Shown here: in pieces, positions 36,841 to 48,800 of the stretch | How the letters are laid out: each line of letters starts with the position of its first letter | Numbering within the stretch: the stretch's first letter is position 1 | From: Apostichopus japonicus | Lineage: Eukaryota; Echinodermata; Holothuroidea; Aspidochirotida; Stichopodidae | Assembly: GCF_037975245.1 (NCBI RefSeq) | Contig: NC_092581.1 | Span: forward strand, 14,165,303 to 14,229,302 | Direction of reading: 5' to 3' | DNA: 64,000 nt | Program-made: the position numbers and the translations under genes | Notes under the pieces: model-generated | What the model was told of the DNA's origin: nothing | Seen by the model: the letters and a program-made list of their open reading frames with translations, nothing else | The model's database searches: none

Positions 36841-39800
36841 CTGATATAGAGTAAACATACAACAAAAAAATATATATATATATATAGAGATATATAAAAC
36901 AGCCAAAAATATGATGCTTCTTGGAGCAATCTCTAAACAAATGAACACAAAGAAAGAAAAAAGTTCTTTCCTCCCCTCATCCCCACCCCAGCAATAAAAG
37001 AAGAAATGATTGAAAAAACTGAAACAAGAACGGAAAGAAGTGATCGTTTTGTTTCTCTTTAGATCAATGACATTGTGAGGTGTGGCGGCTTTTGGAAATC
37101 TTAGAGAGGAGAAGTAATCTTTGAATAAGATCTATCAAATCTTTTATGACAAAATAAACATAGTGGTGTGAATATGGTATCCATTCTAGCATGATCAATG
37201 AGATCTTACGGCGAATACGATTCAACTTTTTACATATCCCACTTGAATAAATCCACTCAACCTGGGGCAACATCTCCCACTTAAAGCCCATTAAACCCGG
37301 GCAACATCACCCACTTAAATCCCATTCAACCCCGTAAGAAGAACAATATCTCACATATAAAACCCATTCCATCTGTAAGTGGAGCAACATCTCCCACTTA
37401 AAACCCATCCAACCTGTAAGTGGAGCAACATCTCCCACTTAAAACCCATCCAACCTGTAAGTGGGGCAACATCTCCCATTTCACTAAACCCATTCCACCT
37501 ATATAAGTGTGTCAACATAATTTTACTAATCCCATGCAACTGGAAGTTGGGGGCAGGGGGACCATCGCCCACGTTTCTATACACCCCTTCCTCCACATGT
37601 AACCAGTATGAAGACAACTCTCTCTCTGACCTTCTCTGAATCTTTGAAGTCTTTCCAGAAGTGGCTGTAGTCTTTGTAGGTGGTCATCTCGGGGAAGCAG
37701 CAGACGGATTTGATGTATGTCTTCAAGCTACGGTCCAGCAGCAGGTTGACCTCTGAGTAGTCGTAGTCGTCGTGTCTAATGCCGAACAAGGCGTGGACGT
37801 AATTCCAGATCGCTCTCCTCAGGAGAGATGTGTCCACCATTGTGTTTTGACCCATGCTAGAGGGGGGAAGAAAAATCATCAAAAGATGATGACTTGGGAG
37901 TCTCTTCCGGAACATGAAGGCTATGTGTGAGTTGTACATTGCTAATGAGCGAAGCCAACCCCCCCCCTCCCCCCCAAAAAAAACCCTCAACTTTTCAAGT
38001 TACTACAAAAGTTTCCTAGATCATTACTAGACAGTAACCAATGAACAGAACAATGGATTTTGTGTGATGAGTCATCAGTAATTATTTTAATTATTGATTA
38101 TTCTCGCTTATTAAGTTGCTTGATCATATTTGATCATTGAAATATGACTGTCACAGGTTAATTATTGTTCAAGCATGTGACGAATAGACAGCTTTTACCA
38201 TATTGCTGAAAGCACTTTCTCTTTTATGTTTAGGACCAGTCAACAAAAAGAGGCCTGGTCAGGTCATAAGGTCAAACACAGATGTGGACTTATAATCTAG
38301 TGATAACCATCTTGAATTATTCTCCACCAAAACATGCTCCATTGCTCCCTCATTGTTTTCATTTAAGTTTAAGTCTAGCATTTCCAAGGGTTGGGAAGCC
38401 AACTGAAATTTCACCAAGGTCTGTGTCTAAATTGCCTGTTAATCAACTATTCTTATTCAAATTTGTCCACCTTTAGATCTGTCAAAGGAGCAGAAAGTGG
38501 TGTTACTGTCAATAAAGGAAGACCTAGTACGAATCAGCAGAGAGAGGCTATGGATGCAACGCCTTCGCACCATTCAACCTCATGGGCTCAATATTCAGGA
38601 AGGACATGACTAACTTTTCTTCTGTCACCTCCTCCTTCTCCCCTTGTTCCCCCCCCCCCTCTCTTCCACTCCTTTTTCTCCACACCTTTCTGTCTTTGTC
38701 CTTCTCCAGTTTATTCCCTACCCCCTTCCCTTAATCCTCTCTTTGTCCCTCCAATGTTTATCTCCTACCTCTCCTCTTCCCCTGTTGGTTTCTTTCTTTC
38801 TTCTCTCCATCCCTTGTCTACTAATCCCCTTACATCTATCTCTTTGTGTTCACCATGCTCATTAACCTGTCTGTATTCTGTTACTGTTTTTATTCCTTCT
38901 GTTACTGCTACTTGTCATTTAGCCTTTGAAGAAGATCCTGCTAGGATCGAAACGTCAGGCCAACTTACTTTTACACAATAAAGGAAGAAGGTTGTAACTA
39001 AAGTTTTAGCATATTGCAGAACGTCTGTAAACTTAGAAAAGGTCAAAACATCAGCTTCAGGTATTATTTTACTTTGACAACCTTTGATAAAAACATATGA
39101 AAAATATTTTGTCCAAAAAAAATAACTTTCCAGTCAAATAAAAACGGATATGCTATAAAGAGATAATCCTCCTGGTTGGGATTATCTTTTTGCAACCACA
39201 TGTTGTCGTTGTACAATGGAACAGCTTTTAATGGGGTACTGATGGTGAGTCAATACTCCCCCTTGGCCTACTCGTCGGTTTTCAAGGGTGCCTTTTAATA
39301 TTTACATAATGCAGACAAAATGCATTGAAACTGGTGAGGAGTCCAGTGATAAACTTACGTATTATAAGTTAGATTGGAGGTCAGCGATAGTTTACCATCC
39401 AATAATGAAGCAATGTCTGGATAGTATCTGTTGACCAATGAGAAACCGTGTTCTTCCCACGAGTAATCCTATTGGACGAGAAAGGAAAAAGTTATGTTAT
39501 GAAAATTGTGATGGAACCTAGAGGTTCAAATGGCATTTGCGGTCACTCACATTAATCTTTCAGAAAGTTTGGTCAGAAACAGAAGGGAGACTTCCTTTCA
39601 GAAAGCTGGAGTAAGAAGATTCTTATTTGAAATGTATTTTTGAGTCAGAGCTATGTTGACAGATAGCGAGACATGATAGCATTTTATTATCCATTAATCT
39701 GGATATAAATTTTTCCAACATAAATCAAAACAAATGACCCCATTACTATTGATTCTCCCCCCCCCCCTGATATCTTCAAGGGCAAAGACACGGTTAAAGC

Positions 39801-42800
39801 AATAAACACAGGCAATACATGTAAAAGGAGTACTGAAAAGGTTTTACATTGTTGTTATAACATGAAGGAAGCAATATATAGCAAAGAATTGTAAGATAGG
39901 AAGAGGGAAAATCAAAAAATCAAGGATATTATTTTAATTCCAGTGTTTGTGAGAGAATGTTATATTTCAGTAGATGTTGTTGATGGTGACCTAAAAATTG
40001 GCAGATACCTCTTAATAACCGGTGGTGACACTACATTGAAAGACGAAAACCTACAAAAAGTCGCTGTCATCAAATTTCACTTTGCAAAAGACGGTGTTGG
40101 TGTTCGCATAGATCTCGTTACCAGCAAACTGGACAAATTAAATTCAAATTTTCACTTCTTGCAGGTCTTGGAATAACTAAGATCATATTTAAAATTACAA
40201 ACAAATTTCAAGCAACTTTTTATGAAAAGTCTGTTAACTATTGTTAATGAGATGTACAATATGATCTAGCACCGAACTACAACACACACGTACATGCGCA
40301 GTGACAGTATGAACTCTTTTTCATTCAATCTGTAAGGCACTGTGTGAAAACAGAAAAGCTGTAGCAGCTGCAAAATCCCCTGCAGCAAGGCTGAATCAAT
40401 GTACACAATTGAGTATATCTTTGCAGACCCAGCAGTGACAGATGTGAAACTTTTCAAAGGTTTAAATAATCTATCCTTCGCAGCCTGGCTGCAGGATGCT
40501 GCAGACCCCTGGGATCAAAAATAGATGGCAGGTTGTCATCAATCATGGCAGGTTAGTTATTAATACTCTCCGTACCTGCTAAATAACACATGTTTAATGT
40601 TCATTAACTCAACAATCTGGCTACCATCACCCAATTTTTTTTTCTTTTTTTCAGAGAAATTGACAATCATTTTGAATCAAAACATCCATTTCTCATGAAT
40701 ACTGTGTGTTTTCTTTCATTATCGTAACATAAATCGTGCATTAACCACCACATGTCAATATCTGATCTCTCATTCAGAAAGTCTCTGCCCTTAAATTTTA
40801 CACTTTTCTGAGAAACTCAATCTATAAATGTCAAGATATCCCTGCCATTAACACTCATGTCTTTACTCTCATCTTGATTAACCGAATCCGGCGTTAATCA
40901 ATCAAGTCAAGAATAATATTTCATTCAAAGGTTCACTTTTGACGCATCAATATATCCCTGACATGAATATTCACGAGGTTTTCCAGAGGGTGATCCTTTC
41001 ATATCATCATTCAAACTTAATACTTAACTCTTTTGATTTTATTACTGCCATAACAAATATTCTGTTAACCATGTCTTGATTGAGTTTTATTTATATTTTT
41101 TTATTTCTTGACTTTTAAATTATTTAAATTTTAAAATTATTTAATTTTATTGCTTGTCAAGTAATCCTATAAACAAAAATGGGCACATTTTGCTGAAGAT
41201 ACTTTATCTCAGAAAAATTAGATTAAACTTCTTTGTATTCCTCTTCTTGCAATAATTTCAAACAATATGAAGCATGGGACAGATCACATTTGACGATACT
41301 TGATACACAGATTCAGACATTAATGTGCATTGGGAACATAGTTACGACCTGCGGGTGATGTGGTGTAATCAAGTTATCAAAGAGCAGAGTACAAAAGGCG
41401 TGGTGGAGACAGACAATAAGCTTGAGACAAACGTTCCACAAACTGTCTGAGATTTGAAGACTTTGTGTCCAGGCCAGATCCCAATTGCAGATCTCAACGC
41501 TACAACTGACAGTTGGATTACCGAGTGTGGCAGGATTCAAGTACAGTGTAACGAAATGTAATTGAACCATCAAGCCACACAACTGGAAGTGGAGAGGCAC
41601 CATAAATGAGAGTAACATGTAGGGGGCACCGAGTGAGGGTAATGCCAACTGGTGCCAGTTGTAACAGTACAAATACTGAGTGTGAAGCCATGTTGTCGGC
41701 ATGGGGTTCAGTGACCAGCCATAGGGTGGGGGTGGGGTGAAGGGGGGGGCAGAGTCTCCTGACGACTTGCGGTTTACATCATTTCCAGATATTATATCAG
41801 CTTCAAATGAGCGGAATATTTTGGTAGGTGGTGGGAAGTAAATTACAATCAGTAGAAGTAAAAATGCTGTGTATCTTCCAGCTTAAGTTCTTTTTTGGGA
41901 CATGGCAAATTTCTTGTTGGTGGTGAACACCAGGTGGGCCAAACAATTGGAGGGGATGGTGGAGGGGCACATGCCACCCTTGGTGACACTACTGACCATC
42001 AGTTGTAACGTAGCAACTATCAACAAGGTTCAATAAACTTTCTACAATTTGATGACTTTGGGTGTCAATGCTGAATCCCAGATGTATAATTCAACAACTC
42101 CATCTGATGGTCAGACACTGTACCCCTCCCTCCTGTACAGTGTAATGATATGCGATCATATGTGTAATGATATGCGATTCCAACCCCATTTGATGGTCAG
42201 ACACTGTGCCCTCCCTCCTGTACAGTGTAATGATATGCAATTCCAACCAATAGCTGTCTCGGGTCATTTAATGGTACGCTGTATAAACTACCAGTCTGAT
42301 CACATACCTGGGCTCTGAATGTCGGTAATTTGGACTCTTCCCCTCTCTTGGCAAAATCTTTGTACTTGAATTCTGGATCTCGTAGATAGTTGGACAGGTC
42401 GGACTTGTCTCCACAGCACTGCTCCTCTCCTTTTGGAGCCACTGTAATTGGAATAAAATGGAAAGAAATGCTCTCATTTTTATCTTTATTCAAAAATTCA
42501 AATTTATGCCAAAAAAATTTCACTCATAGGAAGTGGTAGAGCCCTTTTCAATGTTGATTGGATTTGCTATATAAACTAGCTTAACAGTGATAGAAATTGC
42601 CAGGCATCATCTCAAGATCTTGCTACATCAGCAAAATCTGGCAAACGCAATGACCAATTTGAATTGACTTTGATTTGACTGGCAACCTCCATTTTCAGTC
42701 TTTGAAGAGCCCGTTGGTAAAGAGAGATGTTTTCAAAACCTTACAAATGTTATTTTCTCAGACCCAAATGATTTGATTACGACTAGAGCAATTCGTCCGG

Positions 42801-45800
42801 AAAGAAAGAGTGAAATGACATCAAATCCTGACAACAAATTACAAAGTGAACCTCAATTTGATTGGCAACATTTTTAATTTTCAATCTTTGGAGAAATCTT
42901 TCGGTAAGAGAGAAAGCTTTCTCACAATCATCAACATTTTGTTTTTTTCCCTGATGCCAATCATTTTTACTGCAACTGCGCCGAATCCATGGGACCGAAA
43001 AGTGACATCACATGGAACCCTGGAAAGAAAACAGTTACCAATTTTTGAACCTCAAGTTCTAAATTTTCAACCCCTGGGAGAACACCTCAGAAAGAGTAGA
43101 GCTCATTTAAAACCTTAAAGGATCATATGTTCTCGGACACCGATAATTCTTATTATATACGTTGCCGATTCCAGCGGACCAAAGAGTGACATGAGAACGT
43201 CGACCTGTGCCGTTCCTCAACGACCAGAAACAAGTCTCGAATCTCCTGTCCTCCATCAATCGATGTTCTCCTTAACTTACATTCCAGGCTCTGCCTCTCG
43301 ACTTTCTCGAACTGCTTGATGTGTTCCTCCTGAGAGTCCTCTGCATCACTCTGCTCTGTTAGCTGCTTCATCCGTTTCATCAAGGTTTCAACATCTGCAC
43401 TGGCTCCCTCCAACTCCTGACAAGAGAACGGGCGAGAGAGAGAAAGAAAGATGAGACATTGACAGCAGAAAAATCAACCTGCTTTCCCAAGAGTGCTCTT
43501 TTACATTTCTTCATAACAAGTATCTTCCTTTTTTGCTACTTTTCTTCCGCCAGCTCGATGGAAAAAAGAAGGACAGAAGAAGAAGAAAATGGAAAAGGAA
43601 AAAAAAATAAAGAGATGAATAAAAATACATGAAATGCCCAGATAAAATTCATATCAATTTCAGCAAGCTAAAATTCCAACACTGACTTAGAAAAGGAGAA
43701 TAAATTTAAGATGAGAGCGAAAGGAGGGTGTCACAATCGTTTGTGATTGGAGTTTCAATTGCATACTGCTGCCAGAGAGTGTAATCATCTAAGGTTTGCC
43801 TCTCAGAGGTGAAGTTTCGGAGCTTACAGGAGTCTTGAGAACAAATAGTGAGTCAGTACATGGAGTAACTTATAACTACGGGAAATAAAAACTGCATATA
43901 GTGGACACTGTTTCAGAAGATGTATTCAGGAGCTTGGTGCCAGTTGAACCAGAGAAAATGAAACAAAAATGTTCATCATGTACAATTATCAGGGGTGATC
44001 CAGGAAGGGCCATGGGGCTGAGTACCCCCCCCCGGTCTGCCCACCCCTTCTCGTTCGCCTTGCAATTTAGCTGTTTAAGCATAGTTGTGATTATAACACT
44101 GTACTGTACATAAAATAGCACTTTTTGCATGCTCCCACATTCCCACCTATTTACTGAATGTTTTCATATCAACATGCTTAGTTTCGCTACCAATTTCAGT
44201 AACTACCAACACCTTGGCTCCCCTCCATCCACTCCCCCCCCCCCCTTTCAAACTTTCTGGATCCACCATTACTGAGCATTAAGACCTGCTATTATACTTG
44301 TGTAGGGACACATATCATGTTGCATACTCATTCAACTACTTACAGCTAGACAGTGAGATACCATTTCAGACAAATCTTAATTAGTTTATCATTTTAACTA
44401 ATAACAAAATTACCTATCTATCAGGTTTTTAATAGCTACTTTCAGTGGTTAACGTCACATATGTTTTGCCAAATATAGTATTTATAACTTATAATGCGAA
44501 TGACAGATGTAAATATACAGAATATTACATATAACAGAAATATACATATAACAAATAGGTATGCATAACCATCATCAAACATCAAACAGATGAGAAACAG
44601 ATGAGAAATCAATACATCCAGGTATTAATGCCATCTAAGGTCTGTTCAAGGAAATGTTTGTAACATGATTGCTTTGACCCATGCCCCAGAAAATGTCATT
44701 ACATGTATAAGGAAATTTGTATGTTTACCACTACCATACACAAAGGAATGACAACCAGTACAGAGAGAGGATATCCCTGACATACTTTAACATGAACAAG
44801 AATAATTTTATTCCTACAAAACATCTACAAGTAAAGGTAACTTAGGGTTGACATGAAAGATCTTAAAATATATGATTTGTTTTCTCAAAAGAGTTTTCTT
44901 CATTTTATGTAACTTCTAACCAATGTTGTTTCCAAACATTGAAACCTTTGAATTAAATGTCTACATCAGCAAATCAATGGTTTTTAATATTGAGGATTTA
45001 TAAAGCGCAGACATACTGTATCCTCCTATAACGGTGCTCAAGGCGCATCACAATATTACCCTGGTCAACTATAACCTGTCAAACATAGAGACAATCCCTC
45101 CACATGGCAGCAGCTAAACAGCGCTCAGTGGACAGTTTATCTCACAGGTCCCCATTTATACACCTGGATGTTGATGTAAGCTGATGAGGATATTGTTGCA
45201 GGAAAAGGAAAGAGGTAACTGTACATAGGGAAGTAAGGCTTGGATAACTCAGTCGGTCAAAGACATGACTTGTCTTACTGAGGTCAGTCGATCAAATCCC
45301 ATTTTAAGCTGATTGATTTAATTTGCTCTTTTAAAAGTTGTTATTAATAGCAATGTAGTGTTGGATTACAACCCTTTGAGAATACATTTATCTTGGCACC
45401 AAACATCATTGTTACTGAACATACCTTATTGTTACCAAACACCATACCTTAGTGTGATGTCATAATTACTTAGGACCATACCTTATTGTTACCTAGCATT
45501 TTACCTTGTTGCTACCTGACATCTGACTTATTGATACCTAGCATGATACCATATTGCCAACTAACACCATACCTTAATGTAACCTAGTACCATACCTTAT
45601 TGGTACCTAGCACCATACCTAATTGTTACCTAACAGGCTAGCACCATTCCTTATTGTTACCTAGCAGGCTAGCACCATACCTTATTGTTACCTAGCAGGC
45701 TAGCACCATACCTTATTGTTACCTAACACCATACCTTATATTGTTACCTAGCAGGCTAGCACCATACCTTATTGTTACCTAGCAGGCTAGCACCATACCT

Positions 45801-48800
45801 TATTGTTACCTAATACCATACCTTATTGTTACCTAACACCATACCTTATTGTTACCTAGCACCATACCTAATTGTTACCTAGCAGGCTAGCACCATACCT
45901 TGTTACCCAGCAGGCTAGCACCATACCTTATTGTTACCTAACACCATACCTTATTGTTACCTAACACCATACCTTATTGTTACCTAACACCATACCTTAT
46001 TGGTACCTAGCACCATACCTAATTGTTACCTAGCAGGCTAGCACCATACCTTGTTACCCAGCAGGCTAGCACCATACCTTATTGTTACCTAACACCATAC
46101 CTTATTGTTACCTAACACCATACCTTATTGTTACCTAACACCATACCTTATTGTTACCTAACACCATACCTTATTGGTACCTAGCACCATACCTAATTGT
46201 TACCTAGCAGGCTAGCACCATACCTTGTTACCCAGCAGGCTAGCACCATACCTTAATTTTACCTAGCAGGCTAGCACCATACCTTAATTTTACCTAGCAA
46301 GCTAGCACCATACCTTATTGTTACCTAGCAGGCTAGCACCATACCTTACTGTTACCTAGCAGGCTAGCACCATACCTTATTGTTACCCAGCAGGCTAGCA
46401 CCATACCTTATTGTTACCTAGCAGGCTAGCACCATACCTTACTGTTACCCAGCAGGCTATCACCATACCTTATTGTTACCTAGCAGGCTAGCACCATACC
46501 TTATTGTAACCTAACACCATACCTTATTATCTTACCCATACCCTATTGTTACCAAGTCCCATACCTTATCATACCTACACCATTCACCTGTTACAAGAAG
46601 GATTGTGACTGTATGATGGCATATGGTAAACTTGCAGTAGTAAGGGCAATAATATTCATTTAAGAATTAAAATGTTAATGACAATCTTGCTGACTTTGCT
46701 CAGCGGTTTAGTTCTATCTTTTCAGCTTCATCATTTCATGGATACTTTGACCAAAATTCCACCAATAATATAGAGAGTTATACTTGTAAAGAACTTCAAG
46801 TCCTTGAAGCAAGGAGAAAAATTGCCCTAAACTTGTGCATGCGTTGAACTTTACTGTATACTTCAGCTAAACATGTGAAATAATTCACAAACACAAACAT
46901 CTCAAAATACAAAATTTATGTTTCTTTATTTGACTGTGCCAAGTTTTGGCCATTTTCCGTTAAGGTTTGTGCTTGACAACCTGGTTACAATTTTATTTAC
47001 AAACACTACAGTATCTGTCAGTGTAGCTACATACATATAACACAGTATGCCCAATTTAGGGTCAGACGAGATTGCCGTACACCCCCATACTACTATGGGA
47101 TATGTTTAATCTAGCCTTACGGAGTCTCCATGCAATGTAACAATGGCAATAAATGCTATCTACCATAACAGTGTGTAATTTGCAATAAAATTCACTATCA
47201 AAAGGTAACAATCTTTTTTACAACAAAAGATATAAAGGTATTTTTCACCTGTGTACACAACTGGGCCTTTACTATATCTAAATCAATTTGTAATCAATTT
47301 GCTAGTTCTATTTTTGGATGCATTTGTTGTGTGATGCAGGTAAACTCACCTGCTTGAACAAGTTTTATTTCCCCTCTAGAGTAGACCAGAACCTTGGTCG
47401 ATATCGGGCTATTTACTTGACATTTCCATAAAATTTGTCTTTCTTTGGAATGATCACCCTAACAGTATTATCAGCAAGATTATTTTTTGTTCAAGGGAGC
47501 ATTATTAGTGCTTAAGAATATTCTGTAGCCGACATTTACCCCAAGGTCATCCCACTTGGAAAATACAAACAAGTTTCACCTGCTTGGGTTGGGATGTGTG
47601 TGTGTGGGAGTAGGGGTGGGGGGGGGTGAAGTTTTGGGTAACACAGAAACAAAATAGTGGGCCACCAAAATTTAGACTAATGCTAATGAAATCTAGAAAA
47701 TGTAGTGTTCAAAGTGCAGTAGTTGTGTGGATGCATGTAAGTGGCATTTCAAGTACACTTTCAAGAATGGAGGGGAAGGGGCTGTGTCAAAAGTAGGACA
47801 CTGAGGGGGCTGCAGCATCCTGCAGCCAGGCTGCGTGGTAAGGTATATAGTCCTTTGTGCTGTGTGCAGTTTCACTACAAGTCTGTACAACAAGTCTGCC
47901 AAGATAATCCCTATTGTTTGATATTAAGCTTTGCTGCAGGGGATTTTGCAGCTGCTGCAGCTTTTCTTTTTGACACAGTGCCTCTGTTAGCTCTTCTATA
48001 CTTGTTTCGATAAATTGACAATCTTTTTTGAATTTTTTTTGAAATTTTTTTTTGAAATTCTTTTTCTTGAAAACAAAATGAAGTGGGTTTTAATAGAAGG
48101 AAACAATGATCTTGTCACAAAAAATAAACTGCTAAATGTATTGCATAATTGGTAAAAGATTGGAAGAAATGATCCATATTGTTGTCCCTTAACACTGTCA
48201 CAATACACAGCGAGAGAAAGGGGGGGGGAGGAAGGAGAAATGAAAATCATGGGAGGTTTAATAGTCAGTGAGGCATTTCTTTTCGTTTGCCAAAACCAAT
48301 ATAAATTCTTTTCGATTAGTCGCATGAAATGCCTGGAGGAGACGGCTAAAATTGAAGATTATGGATTCAATATTTCAGTAACATTTAGCTGATATTTTCG
48401 TACACTCTTTCATCGTGGTTAGTTTAATGGCAGCACTGTTTGATCATCCAGCCTGTATACAACTCAAGCTTGAACGCAAACAATTTAACTTGCAAATTTA
48501 TGCCTAAAAATATTTATAATAATATTAATATCAAGCAGCTGAAACAGCATATTTTTTTGGAAAATATATTCCGAAGTCACGTTGAGACAATTAAGTGGGT
48601 GTTTTTAAAATGTGAAATTTGTTTTGAGTGACTATTGAGTTATCACTATTAAGAACACAATGCATACTACTGGCCCTTGCTATGTATAGCACATATACTT
48701 TTAGTTGAATACTTAAAGAATGATTTTAATCTCATTTTAATTTTAATTTCTCAGTAAACACGGCAGATATTGTGCTATAATCCAAGCAAATAAAAACGTT

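Noticed and set aside
36480-36940. 126-codon and 73-codon minus-strand frames overlapping the last sestrin exon
   Set aside because: Out of frame with sestrin and driven by the trinucleotide repeats; the sestrin frame explains the exon.
41313-41702. 129-codon minus-strand frame
   Set aside because: No recognisable domain. The nucleotide sequence shows similarity to the neighbouring non-coding repeat at 42.0-42.3 kb, so it is more likely repeat sequence.
42846-43118. 90-codon plus-strand frame in a sestrin intron
   Set aside because: Antisense to the gene, no domain, and part of loosely repeated sequence around 42.65-43.1 kb (recurring AATTTTCAATCTTTGGAGA-type text).
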